36,853 bases of DNA, from NCBI GenBank assembly GCA_039030075.1, contig JBCCEW010000040.1:1-36853 (forward strand), given 5' to 3'. Each line of letters starts with the position of its first letter. The stretch's first letter is position 1. Positions 8,754 to 17,336 of this stretch are shown piece after piece. The stretch is from Myxococcota bacterium. GTDB lineage: Bacteria; Myxococcota_A; UBA9160; SMWR01. The translations under genes and the position numbers were made by a program. The notes beneath the pieces are model-generated. The model saw only the letters and a program-made list of their open reading frames with translations. It did not search any database and was not told the origin of the DNA.

Positions 8754-8782
8754 AAAAAAGGGGCAGACCTCGCGTCCGCCCC
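8754..8782 (-). terminator. Rho-independent terminator after pdxT
   Basis: Read on the minus strand, a 9-bp stem (arms 8782-8774 and 8768-8760, one A/C mismatch, loop of 5 bases) is followed directly by six T (8759-8754). It begins 13 bases after the pdxT stop and so ends the pdxR-pdxS-pdxT unit before rpsF. It is the clearest intrinsic terminator in the window. Confidence 0.88.
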
Positions 8783-8795
8783 GGGGGCCGAAGGG

Positions 8796-9383
8796 TTAGC
8801 AGAGGTCCAGAGCGGCGTCGACCAGCGCCTGGTGGACGCGGGTCTCGGCGGTGAGCTCCGGGTGGAAGGTCGTGGCCCAGACGTTCCCCTGGCGGATCGC
8901 GACCGGGGCACCGTCGACCCGGGCCAGAACCTCGACGCCCTCGCCCGGACGCCGCAGCTGGGGCGCTCGGATGAAGACGCAGCGCATGCCGTCCCAGGGC
9001 CCGCCCTCGGCGGGCGCCGCGAACGAGTCGACCTGGGTGCCATACGCGTTGCGGGCGGCCACTACGTCGAGCAGGCCGAGGCTGCGGACCGGGTGGTTTT
9101 CGACCTCCCGGGCCAGGAGGACCGCGCCGGCACAGGTGCCGAGTACGGGGCGACCGCTCTCGGCGAAGGCCTGGAGCGGCTCGTAGAGCCCGAGCCGGTC
9201 GAGGCCCTTCGAGATGGTGGTGGACTCGCCCCCGGGCAGGATCAGCGCGTCGATCCCGTCGAGGGCCTTCGCGCCACGCACCGGGACGGCTTCGGCCCTG
9301 ACCCGCGCGACCGCCTGGGCGTGGGCCTCGACGTCGCCCTGGACCGCGAGGATGCCGATGCGTTTCGTCGCTGTTCGCGTCAT
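8796..9383 (-). CDS. pdxT: Pyridoxal 5'-phosphate synthase glutaminase subunit
   Basis: PdxT hydrolyses glutamine and channels the ammonia to PdxS, together making pyridoxal 5'-phosphate by the DXP-independent route. The 195-residue protein has all class I glutaminase features: IGILAVQGDVEAH at the start, PGGESTT (50-56), nucleophile Cys84 in VLGTCAGAVLLA, and the His174/Glu176 pair in TTFHPEL. It starts at ATG 9383, 71 bp after pdxS on the same strand, and is followed by a strong terminator. Confidence 0.96.
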   Translation of the reverse strand: MTRTATKRIGILAVQGDVEAHAQAVARVRAEAVPVRGAKALDGIDALILPGGESTTISKGLDRLGLYEPLQAFAESGRPVLGTCAGAVLLAREVENHPVRSLGLLDVVAARNAYGTQVDSFAAPAEGGPWDGMRCVFIRAPQLRRPGEGVEVLARVDGAPVAIRQGNVWATTFHPELTAETRVHQALVDAALDLC

Positions 9384-9454
9384 GTCTCGTCGTTCGTTCG
9401 TCCCGGAGATGCCGTGCCGGCGCGGCGGCGCCGAAGCACCGCCGCGCGCAACCG

Positions 9455-10369
9455 CTACCAGCCCCGGTTCGCCAGCCGCTCGTGCTCGGCGAGGGTTTCC
9501 ATCTCGATACCGGGCATGGCGTCCTTCAGGCCCCGGCTCGCGGCGAGCACCTCTTCCGGCTCCTGCCAGTGGGTGGTCGCCCGCACGACGGCGCGGGCGC
9601 GGGCCGCCGGGTCGTCGCTCTTGAAGATGCCCGATCCGACGAACACGGCCTCGGCGCCCAGCGACATGCAGAGCGCCGCGTCGGCCGGCGTCGCGATGCC
9701 GCCCGCCGCGAAGTTGGGGACCGGCAGTCGTCCCTCACGGGCGACGCGGGTCACCAGCTCCACCGGCGCTTGCAGCTCCTTCGCGCGCGTATTCAGCTCT
9801 TCGGGTCGCAGCGCACCGAGGGCGCGAATCTCGCCCATCACCGAGCGCAGGTGACGCACGGCTTCCACGATGTTGCCGCTGCCGGCCTCGCCCTTGGTGC
9901 GGATCATGGCCGCCCCTTCGCCGATGCGGCGCAGCGCTTCGCCGAGGTTCCGCGCACCACACACGAAGGGCGAGCGGAACTCGTGCTTCGAGACGTGGTG
10001 CTCCTCGTCGGCCGGCGTGAGGACTTCGCTCTCGTCGATGAAGTCGACGCCGAGGGTCTCGAGCACGCGGGCTTCGAGCAGGTGGCCGATGCGGACCTTC
10101 GCCATCACCGGGATCGACACCGAACGCTGGATGCCCTCGATCACCTCGATGCTGCACATGCGGGCGACGCCGCCTTCCTTGCGAATGTCGGCGGGCACGC
10201 GTTCCAGGGCCATCACCGCGGCGGCGCCGGCCTCTTCGGCGATCTTCGCCTGGTCCGGGTTGGTGACGTCCATGATGACGCCTCCCTTGAGCATCTCGGC
10301 CAGGCCGACCTTGATCTCGAAGGACTGGGCGTCGCGGCGGTCGTTTCCGCTGCCGTTCTCTTGGGACAT
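9455..10369 (-). CDS. pdxS: Pyridoxal 5'-phosphate synthase lyase subunit
   Basis: PdxS condenses ribose 5-phosphate, glyceraldehyde 3-phosphate and PdxT-derived ammonia into PLP. The 304-residue protein starts at ATG 10369, with AGGAG seven bases upstream; the open frame continues upstream only as antisense to the pdxR 3' part. Conserved stretches are [15 protein letters not shown], the signature [12 protein letters not shown], the lysine-containing [11 protein letters not shown], and the phosphate-binding [17 protein letters not shown] and AVFVGSGIF near the end. The motif [14 protein letters not shown] is slightly unusual, since the family mostly has a Ser/Ala-Asp-Pro there. pdxR precedes and pdxT follows, all on one strand. 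Confidence 0.96.
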   Translation of the reverse strand: MSQENGSGNDRRDAQSFEIKVGLAEMLKGGVIMDVTNPDQAKIAEEAGAAAVMALERVPADIRKEGGVARMCSIEVIEGIQRSVSIPVMAKVRIGHLLEARVLETLGVDFIDESEVLTPADEEHHVSKHEFRSPFVCGARNLGEALRRIGEGAAMIRTKGEAGSGNIVEAVRHLRSVMGEIRALGALRPEELNTRAKELQAPVELVTRVAREGRLPVPNFAAGGIATPADAALCMSLGAEAVFVGSGIFKSDDPAARARAVVRATTHWQEPEEVLAASRGLKDAMPGIEMETLAEHERLANRGW

Positions 10370-10430
10370 GTCGTGTCTCCTGTGGGTGCCTGGGGTCAGG
10401 CGTTGGGTTCGTGGAAGGAAGGCCGGTCGT

Positions 10431-11912
10431 TCAGACCGGTGCGTTCGCGGTGGCATTGCCGCCGCGGCGATGGGCATCGAGGACGCGAGCGAGGCGTTCG
10501 ACTCCCGCCTCCAGGCGCTTCTCGTCGGCCATCGCGAAGGTGAGGCGCATGCCGCTCGAGCGCCTACCGTCGTGATGGAACTGGGCTCCCGGCGCAAAGA
10601 GCACGCCGGCCGCGACCGCGTCGGCGAGCAGGTCGCGGGTGTCGAGGTCTCCGCCGAGCTCCACCCAGACCTGGTAGCCGCCTTCGGGCTCGGTCCAGCG
10701 CGAGCCTTCGGGGAGGTACTTCGCCAGCGCTTCGAGCAGAGCGTCGCGACGTTGGCGCAAGACGGGGCGCAGTCGACCGAGGTGCCGGTCGTACTCGCCG
10801 CAGCCGACGAACTCGGCGAGGGCCGCCTGCAGCGGCAGCGCGTCCGAGAGATCGCTGGCCTGCTTGAGGGCGAGGAGCGCGTCGCGCAGACGCCCGCGGG
10901 CCGAGATCGCGCCCACCCGTGCACCGGGGAAGAGCGACTTCGAGAACGAGAAGAGGTGGACGACGCTGCCGCTCGGGTCGAGGCCTGCGAGCGGCGAAGC
11001 CGCCTGGCCGGCGAAGCGCAGGTCCATCTCGTAGCCGTCTTCGATGACGGGGACCTTCGTCTGCTGGGCGATGTCGAGCAGACGGCGCCGATGGGCGAGC
11101 GACGTCGTCGTGCCCAGCGGGTTGTGGAAGGTCGGCATCGTGTAGAACGCCTTGACCTCGGGGCGCGCCAACGTGGCTTCGAGGGCCGCGAGGTCCACGC
11201 CGTCGTCGCGCATCGGTACCGGGGTCGTGCGCAGCCCGAGGGCCAGGGCCGCGCCGAGCACGTTGTTGTAGGTGGGCTCCTCTAGGGCGACGACGTCCCC
11301 GGGCGCGCAGAACAAACGCAGTGCGAGGGCGATGCCCTGGCTGGCACCGTGGCAGAGCACGAGATCTTCGGCCGACACCGGGAGCGAGGCGGCGGTCATG
11401 CGCGCCGCCAGGGTCTCGCGCAGGCCGGGGTGTCCTTCCGGGCTTCCGTAGAGCAAGAGCTCCGGACCGCCCTGGACGAGCGCGCGGTTGAACGCCTTCC
11501 GGAAGGCGTCGGCCGGATACAGGGAGGGGTCGGGAACCAGGGCGTGGAGTGCGATGGCGTCGCGGGCGATGCCGAAGCGCGGCCGCGCGCGCTCGAAGGC
11601 CATCAGCCGTTCGACCGCCGGCGCCAGGACCGGCGTGAACGAGGTGGCGGTGGACGACTCGAGGCCGGCGTCGGCGACGAAGGTGCCGCGCCCCACGGCG
11701 GATTCGATGACGCCCTCCGAAGCGAGGGATTCGTAGGCGGTGGCAATCGTGTCGCGGTGGACCCCGAGCTGGCTCGCCAGGTCGCGGATGGTGGGCAGCC
11801 GGTGCCCGGATCCCAGCCCCTGGCTGGCGATCGCTTCGCGCACCGCGCCCGCGATCTGCTGGTAGACCGGAAGACCGCCGGACGATTCGCCCTTTTGCCA
11901 GTCGATTCGCAC
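10431..11912 (-). CDS. pdxR: MocR/PdxR-type regulator: GntR DNA-binding domain fused to an aminotransferase-fold domain
   Basis: A 493-residue fusion. Residues 12-80 are a GntR winged helix ([41 protein letters not shown]). Residues 110-480 are a type I aminotransferase-like domain that still carries the PLP site: [11 protein letters not shown] (155-165), N264 in HNPLG, D292/Y294 in IEDGYEMDL and the Schiff-base lysine K325 in [12 protein letters not shown]. Such MocR proteins use PLP as effector, and the PdxR branch controls pdxST. The gene lies directly before pdxS-pdxT on the same strand, 61 bp apart, which fits that role and suggests autoregulation of the whole unit. The start is GTG 11912. 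The symbol is assigned from context as much as from sequence. Confidence 0.85.
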   Translation of the reverse strand: MRIDWQKGESSGGLPVYQQIAGAVREAIASQGLGSGHRLPTIRDLASQLGVHRDTIATAYESLASEGVIESAVGRGTFVADAGLESSTATSFTPVLAPAVERLMAFERARPRFGIARDAIALHALVPDPSLYPADAFRKAFNRALVQGGPELLLYGSPEGHPGLRETLAARMTAASLPVSAEDLVLCHGASQGIALALRLFCAPGDVVALEEPTYNNVLGAALALGLRTTPVPMRDDGVDLAALEATLARPEVKAFYTMPTFHNPLGTTTSLAHRRRLLDIAQQTKVPVIEDGYEMDLRFAGQAASPLAGLDPSGSVVHLFSFSKSLFPGARVGAISARGRLRDALLALKQASDLSDALPLQAALAEFVGCGEYDRHLGRLRPVLRQRRDALLEALAKYLPEGSRWTEPEGGYQVWVELGGDLDTRDLLADAVAAGVLFAPGAQFHHDGRRSSGMRLTFAMADEKRLEAGVERLARVLDAHRRGGNATANAPV

Positions 11913-11944
11913 GCTCCGCAGGCTAGCGGGCTGCTATCGACCTG

Positions 11945-12003
11945 CCAATCCTCCAATTGGCCGCAAGAATCAGGTCAATTTCGGCGATTGTCGACCGGAC
12001 AAT
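11945..12003 (-). promoter_or_regulatory. Candidate operator region upstream of pdxR
   Basis: In the 130 bp between nhaA and pdxR three ordered elements are visible. A direct repeat ATTGG-AGG-ATTGG (minus strand, 11957-11945) overlaps the palindrome CCAATTGG (11953-11960). An inverted repeat ATTGTC-N5-GACAAT lies at 11987-12003. A TTGACC hexamer (minus strand, 11979-11974) could be a -35 element, but no good -10 follows. MocR regulators usually bind direct repeats, so the ATTGG pair is the better candidate; the inverted repeat could instead be a hairpin at the end of nhaA. Confidence 0.4.
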
Positions 12004-12042
12004 CCGCGGATCCGCCTCCGCGGCAGCCGGGATTCTTCGGGG

Positions 12043-13305
12043 CTACTTCCGGTTCTCGCGGGGCCCGAGCAGGACCCCGCCGATCGCCAGGGCGGTGATC
12101 CCCACGAAGCCCGTGAAGAGCGCGCCCATCTTCCCCTGGCCGAGCAGCACCGGGTCGGTGAAGGCGGCCGAGGCCACGAAGAGCGCGACCGTCAACCCGA
12201 GCGCGGCGATGTAGCCGGCCATGATCAGCTCGCGGTAGCCCATCCGGTCGGGCAAGGGGAAGCCCAGCATCACGCCGGCCCAGCCGAAGAAGGTGATGCC
12301 GATGGTCTTGCCGACCACCAGCGATCCCAGGATCAACCAGGTCATCGGGCCGATGTCGGCAAACGCGACCCCCGCCTGGCTGAAGGCGAAGAAGAACAGC
12401 CCGAAGTCGACGAACAGCTTGAGCTGGTGCTCGAAGTTGTGGAGCGCCGAGTGGTCCATGTGGAGATCGTGGGCCAGCTCCTCGCCCATTTTGTCGATCT
12501 CGTCCTCCTCGGTGAACATGCCGAGGTCGCGCCGCGGTCCGGGCAGGAAGGGCACGATGAAGCAGAGCGCGAGCGCCGGGTGCAGATGGGCCAGGATCAA
12601 CCCGGACCACGAGAGCGGTCCGGCGATCGCGATGTAGGGGATCCAGTTGTTCACGCCCATGCGCCGCAGCACGAAGGCGACGGCCATGCCGAGCAGCACC
12701 AGGCCCAGGAACTCGGGAGCTGCGGGGTTGTTCGGATCGCCGTAGAAGATCGCGATGATCACGAGGCCGATCGCGTCGTCGGCCACCGCCAGGAGCAGCA
12801 GGAAGTTCACGGCGGGGTGCCCGGTGCCGAAGACGGCGCGGGCCACCAACCAGGCGAGGGCGATATCGGTTGCGGTCGGAACCCCCCAGCCCCGGGCCAG
12901 CGTCGCGTAGTCGTCGACGCCCGTCTCGTAGACGCCTGCCGCGAAGAGCAGGGACAGCCCGAGGAAGAACACGCCCACCGGCCCGAAGACGCCGCCCAGG
13001 GTGGCGATCAGCGGGTTCATGGCCTTCGCCGGTGGGTTCAGGTCACCGCCGGGTAGACACGCTTCGGTGATTTCCTTCGCTGCGATACCGAAGAAGAACA
13101 CCATGAAGATGTCGTTCACGATGAAATGCAGATCGAGAACGTGGTTGAAGATCGCCAGGTCGCCGAAGGGCTTCCAGTGAACCGCGTGGTGGTACCAGTC
13201 CGGCGCCGTATTCGCGGCGATCATCGCCACGGCGACACCCGCCAGGAGCGGGATCGAGAATTCTTGCAGCAGGTTGACGAAACCGCGTCGCGGGGTGTCA
13301 CTCAT
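12043..13305 (-). CDS. nhaA: Na+/H+ antiporter NhaA
   Basis: NhaA exports Na+ (or Li+) in exchange for two protons across the inner membrane. The 420-residue, 11-12 helix protein shows the family's ion-binding residues: D147 in VPTATDIALAW and the D176-D177 pair in LLAVADDAIGLVII, with a lysine in LVVGKTIGITFFGW matching the family's conserved helix-10 lysine. The N-terminal IPLLAGVAVAMIAANT and FIVNDIFMVFFFGIAAKEI are also typical. A hydrophilic loop rich in Asp/Glu/His (about residues 255-290) is longer than in the enterobacterial protein. The start is ATG 13305, 35 bp after the pth stop on the same strand. Confidence 0.94.
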   Translation of the reverse strand: MSDTPRRGFVNLLQEFSIPLLAGVAVAMIAANTAPDWYHHAVHWKPFGDLAIFNHVLDLHFIVNDIFMVFFFGIAAKEITEACLPGGDLNPPAKAMNPLIATLGGVFGPVGVFFLGLSLLFAAGVYETGVDDYATLARGWGVPTATDIALAWLVARAVFGTGHPAVNFLLLLAVADDAIGLVIIAIFYGDPNNPAAPEFLGLVLLGMAVAFVLRRMGVNNWIPYIAIAGPLSWSGLILAHLHPALALCFIVPFLPGPRRDLGMFTEEDEIDKMGEELAHDLHMDHSALHNFEHQLKLFVDFGLFFFAFSQAGVAFADIGPMTWLILGSLVVGKTIGITFFGWAGVMLGFPLPDRMGYRELIMAGYIAALGLTVALFVASAAFTDPVLLGQGKMGALFTGFVGITALAIGGVLLGPRENRK

Positions 13306-13340
13306 GGTCGCTCAGACTACTCCGGAAAGGGTTCGGGCGT

Positions 13341-14021
13341 TCAAGCAACTTCGTCCGCCTTGTGCTCTCGATTGAACCGATTCATCGCTGCGGTGACGCC
13401 CTGATGAAGTGCGACATCGAGCGCCTCCGCCGCGACGTCCAGTCGATGACCCAGCTGCGCCGATTCGGGCTGGGTAAAAGAGCCGAGCACGTGATCGGCG
13501 GTGGAGATTCCCTCCGGCGGACGCCCGACGCCGAAGCGCAGGCGCGGCAGATCGCTCCGACCGAGGCGATCGAAGATGTCCACCAGTCCGCGGTGGCCGC
13601 CGGCTCCGCCGCGCGGCCGCAATCGCAGGCGTCCCAGAGGCAGGTCGACGTCGTCGTAGACGAGCAGGACGTCTCTGGAGACGTCCTCGATGTCGAGCGC
13701 TTCGAGCGCCAGGACGACCGCTTCACCGGACCGGTTCATGTAGGTCTGGGGCAACAGGGCCGCGGCACACAGGGGTGCCGACGAATCCCCTTCGTCAACG
13801 GGGGGCTGGATCCAGCCCGCGCCGTAACGAGAACGGAATCGCGTTTCCTCCGCAGACCAGCCGGCCCGCGCGGACCAGTGCTCGAGGACTCGGAAGCCGA
13901 CGTTGTGGCGCGTGTCGACATACTCGGAGCCTGGGTTGCCGAGCCCGACGACGAGTTTGGACGGCGGCGGCAGCGCGGGCCCGCGCCTGCGCTCTCGCCA
14001 ACGCGCGAACCAGCCCTTCAC
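13341..14021 (-). CDS. pth: Peptidyl-tRNA hydrolase
   Basis: Pth releases tRNA from peptidyl-tRNAs that drop off the ribosome, especially after very short reading frames. From GTG 14021 it is 226 residues. The family core is intact: KLVVGLGNPGSEYVDTRHNVGF (22-43) with Asn29 and catalytic His39, the YMNRSGEAV helix, VYDDVDLPLGRLRLRPRGGAGGHRGL with the catalytic Asp, and FGVGRP. About 20 basic/aromatic residues precede the usual start. GTG 14021 overlaps the stop of a short upstream frame (GTGA) and has no ribosome site of its own; an alternative GTG at 14051 would add ten residues and also lacks one. rplY precedes and nhaA follows on the same strand. Confidence 0.93.
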   Translation of the reverse strand: MKGWFARWRERRRGPALPPPSKLVVGLGNPGSEYVDTRHNVGFRVLEHWSARAGWSAEETRFRSRYGAGWIQPPVDEGDSSAPLCAAALLPQTYMNRSGEAVVLALEALDIEDVSRDVLLVYDDVDLPLGRLRLRPRGGAGGHRGLVDIFDRLGRSDLPRLRFGVGRPPEGISTADHVLGSFTQPESAQLGHRLDVAAEALDVALHQGVTAAMNRFNREHKADEVA

Positions 14022-14080
14022 GATCGCGAGGGGCGGATGTCCCGCTCCCACGACTCGGTGATTCCCGAGCGCGCTCGCAT
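14018..14080 (-). CDS. Candidate 20-residue leader peptide (minigene) upstream of pth
   Basis: On the minus strand an ATG at 14080 has a strong ribosome site, GGGAGG (14093-14088), seven bases upstream. It opens a frame encoding MRARSGITESWERDIRPSRS. Its TGA (14020-14018) overlaps the GTG start of pth in a GTGA junction, in a different frame. Since pth lacks its own Shine-Dalgarno sequence, this looks like a coupling or leader reading frame. There is no evidence of conservation from this window alone, so it may be chance in GC-rich DNA. Confidence 0.4.
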   Translation of the reverse strand: MRARSGITESWERDIRPSRS

Positions 14081-14096
14081 GGCTTCGCCTCCCGGC

Positions 14097-14114
14097 GGCG
14101 GGAGATTTCCCGCC
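14097..14114 (-). other. Hairpin between rplY and pth
   Basis: A perfect 7-bp inverted repeat, GGCGGGA-GATT-TCCCGCC, lies 6 bases past the rplY stop and just before the ribosome site of the short frame upstream of pth. No T tract follows on the minus strand, so it is unlikely to be a full terminator. It could protect or separate the rplY message, or modulate read-through into pth. Confidence 0.45.
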
Positions 14115-14120
14115 ACTCCG

Positions 14121-14795
14121 CTAGGAGTCGTCGCCGCCTTCGCTCTTCTCTCCGCCGCCTTCGGCCGGCGCCGCCGCTTCGGCGCCCGCCTCGTCCTCGG
14201 CGATTTCTTCCGCAGCCGCTTCGGACTCGGCCTTTGCCGGCGCCGCCACGGAGACCACGGTGAGATCGGGGTCCGAGACGAGCTCGATGCCCTCGGGCAG
14301 CGGGATGTCGCGGATGTGGATGGAGTCGCCGAGAGCGAGCTCGGTGACGTCGACCGGAAGCTCCTCCGGAATCGCCCGCGGCAAGCAGTTCACCTCGATC
14401 TCGCGGAGCACCATGTCGAGGATGCCGCCGTCGAGCGCGACGCCCGTCGCCGTGCCGGTCACCTGCACCCGCACCGACACCTGAATGGCTTTGTTCACGT
14501 CGATCGCGTAGAGGTCGGCGTGGAGCAGATCGCCGCGCACCGGGTCGCGCTGCAGCTCCTTCACGAGCACCACCTGTCCGTCGAGGCCGCCCCCCGAGAG
14601 GTCGATCAGGGTGTTCAGGCCGGCCGCGCTCTTGCGCAGCATGGTCTCGAGCACCGTCGGATCGAACTCGATCGACGTGGCTTCTTGGGTGGGGCTGTAG
14701 CAGACGCCCGGTACCCGGCCGCTGGCGCGCAGCTTGCGCGTGTATCCCTTGCCGGTACTCGTTCGAGACTCGACGGCGAGCTGAAAATCGGACAC
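14121..14795 (-). CDS. rplY: 50S ribosomal protein L25, long (CTC) form
   Basis: L25/CTC binds 5S rRNA. The 224-residue protein has the N-terminal L25 beta-barrel (LAVESRTSTGKGYTRKLRASG and VPGVCYSPTQ), followed by the second TL5/CTC domain with AGLNTLIDLSGGG, VKELQRDPVRGDLLHADLY and LPRAIPEELPVDVTELALGDSIHIRDIPLPEGI. The last 40 residues are an Ala/Glu/Gly-rich acidic tail, common in this form. The start is GTG 14795 with AGGAG seven bases upstream. It lies between prs and pth on the same strand, a widely conserved order. Confidence 0.95.
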   Translation of the reverse strand: MSDFQLAVESRTSTGKGYTRKLRASGRVPGVCYSPTQEATSIEFDPTVLETMLRKSAAGLNTLIDLSGGGLDGQVVLVKELQRDPVRGDLLHADLYAIDVNKAIQVSVRVQVTGTATGVALDGGILDMVLREIEVNCLPRAIPEELPVDVTELALGDSIHIRDIPLPEGIELVSDPDLTVVSVAAPAKAESEAAAEEIAEDEAGAEAAAPAEGGGEKSEGGDDS

Positions 14796-14856
14796 GGATC
14801 TTCTCCTGCTGACGGCACGCGGTGCGCGCGGCCGGACGCGGCGTTCGGGCCGCGGC

Positions 14857-15798
14857 TCAGACGAACAGAGAGCTGACGCTCTCCTCGTTGTTGATGCGTC
14901 GGATGGCTTCCGACATGAGGTGCGCGATGCTGACGACGCGGATCTGCTCGCAGTCCTTCGCTTCCGCGCCGAGCGGCACGGAGTCGGTGATCACGAGCTC
15001 GGTGAGCGAAGAATCGCGAATCCGGCTGATGGCCGGACCCGAGAGCACCGGGTGCGTGATCGCCGCTGACACCATCTCGGCGCCGGCGTCTTTCAGGGCA
15101 CCGGCGGCTTCGGTGAGCGTGCCGGCGGTGTCGACGATGTCGTCGACGATGACGCAGGTCCGTCCCTCGACGTCGCCGATGATGTTCATGACCTGCGACA
15201 CGTTGGCGGCTTCGCGCCGCTTGTCGATGATCGCCAGATTGGCGTTCAGTCGCTTCGCGTAGGCGCGGGCGCGCTCCACACCGCCCGCGTCGGGCGAGAT
15301 GATGGTCAGCGGCTGGTCCCCGTAGCGATCGCGGATCGCCTCGAGCAGCACCGGCGTCGCGAACAGGTTGTCCACCGGGATGTTGAAGAAGCCCTGGATC
15401 TGTCCAGCGTGGAGGTCGATGCAGAGCAGCCGGTGGGTACCGGCCGTACTGATCAGGTCGGCGACCAGCTTCGCGGAGATCGGCAGGCGCGGGCGCACCT
15501 TCCGATCCTGACGCGCGTAACCGTAGTAGGGGAGCACCGCCGTGATGCGCCGGGCCGAGGAGCGGCTCAGCGCGTCGACCATGATGAGCAGCTCCATCAG
15601 GTGCGTATTCGCTGGCGCGCAGGTGGACTGCATCACGAAGCAGTCGCAGCCGCGGACGTTCTCTTGGATCTCCACGTTGACTTCGCCATCGCTGAAGGTG
15701 CCGACGAGCGCCTTCCCCAGGTCGATGTCGAGATAGCGTGCCACCGCCGTGGCGAGATCCGGATTGGCGTTGCCCGTGAAGAGCTTGAGGTCGTTCAT
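14857..15798 (-). CDS. prs: Ribose-phosphate pyrophosphokinase (PRPP synthetase)
   Basis: Prs makes PRPP from ribose 5-phosphate and ATP for nucleotide, histidine, tryptophan and NAD synthesis. The 313-residue class I enzyme starts at ATG 15798 ([16 protein letters not shown]). Landmarks are [58 protein letters not shown] with the metal and ATP contacts, [17 protein letters not shown], and the PRPP loop [13 protein letters not shown]. The open frame upstream of this ATG overlaps the tRNA-Gln gene and is not coding. No strong ribosome site is seen. Confidence 0.96.
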   Translation of the reverse strand: MNDLKLFTGNANPDLATAVARYLDIDLGKALVGTFSDGEVNVEIQENVRGCDCFVMQSTCAPANTHLMELLIMVDALSRSSARRITAVLPYYGYARQDRKVRPRLPISAKLVADLISTAGTHRLLCIDLHAGQIQGFFNIPVDNLFATPVLLEAIRDRYGDQPLTIISPDAGGVERARAYAKRLNANLAIIDKRREAANVSQVMNIIGDVEGRTCVIVDDIVDTAGTLTEAAGALKDAGAEMVSAAITHPVLSGPAISRIRDSSLTELVITDSVPLGAEAKDCEQIRVVSIAHLMSEAIRRINNEESVSSLFV

Positions 15799-15872
15799 GC
15801 GGTGGGTCTCGGGGGTCGGCCCGACGTCGAATCGGAGCGGGCTTTCGGGTGAGGAAACGGAAGCGGGCCGCT

Positions 15873-15948
<76 letters not shown>

Positions 15949-16073
15949 TCGAAGGGGAATTCAGGGGAAACGTGGAGGAAGCTTCGGAGCGGCAGCCTCG
16001 TGGTGACCGGTTCGCCCCGATCGCCGCACTCTGGTCGCTCCCAGGCCCGTGCCCACCCAAAAGGAATGCCCCG

Positions 16074-16089
16074 CGGTGGGGCCCCACCG
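16074..16089 (-). terminator. Perfect 16-bp palindrome downstream of ispE, possible weak terminator
   Basis: CGGTGGGGCCCCACCG is a perfect palindrome, able to form a 6-bp stem with a GGCC loop. On the minus strand it lies 49 bases after the ispE stop and is followed about 10 bases later by a CCTTTTGG run, which is short for an intrinsic terminator. The rest of the 190 bp between ispE and the tRNA shows nothing I can name; a tRNA promoter must lie within it. Confidence 0.3.
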
Positions 16090-16138
16090 GGGGCAAGGCC
16101 GGGGCGGCCGGGCGCCTCCCCAGCGCTGCAGATTATCC

Positions 16139-17014
16139 TCAATCCCGGGTTGCCGCGACCCGCTGCCAGCCCTGCTCGGGCCCTTCGAGGCGCTCCGCGG
16201 CGGCCGCGGCCGCGCTGCGATCGCGGAAGATGGCGAACAGCGTCGCGCCGCTGCCCGACATCCCGACCGCGCGCGGCTCGAGCGCCTCGAGCTCGGAGCG
16301 CAGGCGCCCGATCGGGGGGCACAGCCGAACGGCCGGCGCCTCGAGATCATTGTGGAGCAGCGCCTGGAGCGCCCCAGCGTCCCCGACGGTCTGGGCGAGG
16401 TCGGCGGGCCGCGGTGGGCACGCGCCGGGCTTCTCGAGCGCGTCGTAGGCGCGATAGACCTCGGCGGTGGCCAGAGCCTCGCCCGGGTTGGCGAGCAGCA
16501 GACCCAGCGGTGGGAGATCCCCCACAGGTTCCCGCACCTCGCCGATCCCCGAGACCCAGGCGGGTTCCGGGCGCAGGAAGTAGGGCACGTCTGCACCCAG
16601 TGAGAGGGCCAGGCTCTCGAGGACCGCGGGTTCCAGCGCGTCCGGGTAGGCGCGCCGCAGGCCGCGCAACACCGTCGCCGCGTCGCTGGAGCCGCCGCCG
16701 AGACCGGCTGCCACGGGGATGTGCTTCGTCAGACCGATCTCGACGTGGGCGTCGATCTGCGCCCGCTCGAGAAAAGAGCGCGCGGCGCGGGCCGCCAGGT
16801 TGTCTCCGCCGACGGGCGTCCCGTCGGCTTCTCCCACGACCCGCAACGAGACCTCGACGCGTGCGGCGGGCTCGACCTGGAGTGCGATGCCGTCGGCGAG
16901 ATCGAGCGGCACGAACAGGCTCTCGAGTTCGTGATAGCCGTCGTCGCGCGTCGCGACGATCCGCAGCCCGAGATTGATCTTCGCCGGTGCGTCGAGATGA
17001 AAGGAAGGGGACAC
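16139..17014 (-). CDS. ispE: 4-(cytidine 5'-diphospho)-2-C-methyl-D-erythritol kinase
   Basis: IspE phosphorylates CDP-methylerythritol in the MEP pathway to isoprenoids. The 291-residue GHMP kinase has APAKINLGLRIVATRDDGYHEL (residues 9-30), the ATP loop KHIPVAAGLGGGSSDAATVL, LGADVPYFL, and the C-terminal GHMP motif AVGMSGSGATLFAIF. The start is GTG 17014, ten bases after the DUF1844 stop, so the two are probably cotranscribed. With ispG (31444-33456) it is one of two MEP-pathway genes in the window. Confidence 0.95.
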   Translation of the reverse strand: MSPSFHLDAPAKINLGLRIVATRDDGYHELESLFVPLDLADGIALQVEPAARVEVSLRVVGEADGTPVGGDNLAARAARSFLERAQIDAHVEIGLTKHIPVAAGLGGGSSDAATVLRGLRRAYPDALEPAVLESLALSLGADVPYFLRPEPAWVSGIGEVREPVGDLPPLGLLLANPGEALATAEVYRAYDALEKPGACPPRPADLAQTVGDAGALQALLHNDLEAPAVRLCPPIGRLRSELEALEPRAVGMSGSGATLFAIFRDRSAAAAAAERLEGPEQGWQRVAATRD

Positions 17015-17024
17015 GGAGCGGCTT

Positions 17025-17336
17025 TCAGCCCTTCGCGCGCACGAAGCCCATGCGCAGCTCGTACAAGACGCTCTGCAGCAGCTTCGCCTCTTCGTCCGAG
17101 AGGTTCCCCTGGGTCTTCGCCTGCATCATCTCGAGGGTGTCGATGGTGTGCTGGGCCAAGGGGAGGTTCGGCGGCGGAGGCTCGCTGCCGTCGGGATTCG
17201 GTGCCTGGCCCAGATGGACCATGGCCGAGGTGGCCAGCGACAGCACGAAGGTCGAGAAGTCGATCTTCGGCAGCTCGCCCTCTTCGCCGGCGTCCTGCAC
17301 GGTGAAGCCGGCCTTGTTCGGATCCGAATCGCTCAT
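17025..17336 (-). CDS. DUF1844 family protein
   Basis: A 103-residue protein with the conserved DUF1844 pattern: IDFSTFVLSLATSAMVHLG (about residues 25-43), LPLAQHTIDTLEMMQAKTQGNLSDEE and LLQSVLYELRMGFV near the end. Members are small, probably soluble helical proteins of unknown function, frequent in deltaproteobacteria, Acidobacteria and related groups. Its ATG overlaps the stop of the phosphatidyltransferase gene by 4 bp, and ispE follows within 11 bp, so it is translated as part of that unit. The pairing with lipid-related genes may point to an envelope role, but that is only context. Confidence 0.88.
   Translation of the reverse strand: MSDSDPNKAGFTVQDAGEEGELPKIDFSTFVLSLATSAMVHLGQAPNPDGSEPPPPNLPLAQHTIDTLEMMQAKTQGNLSDEEAKLLQSVLYELRMGFVRAKG

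Noticed and set aside
10370-10924. N-terminal extension of PdxS
   Set aside because: It is the mirror of the pdxR 3' region; ATG 10369 has AGGAG at the right distance and starts the conserved protein.
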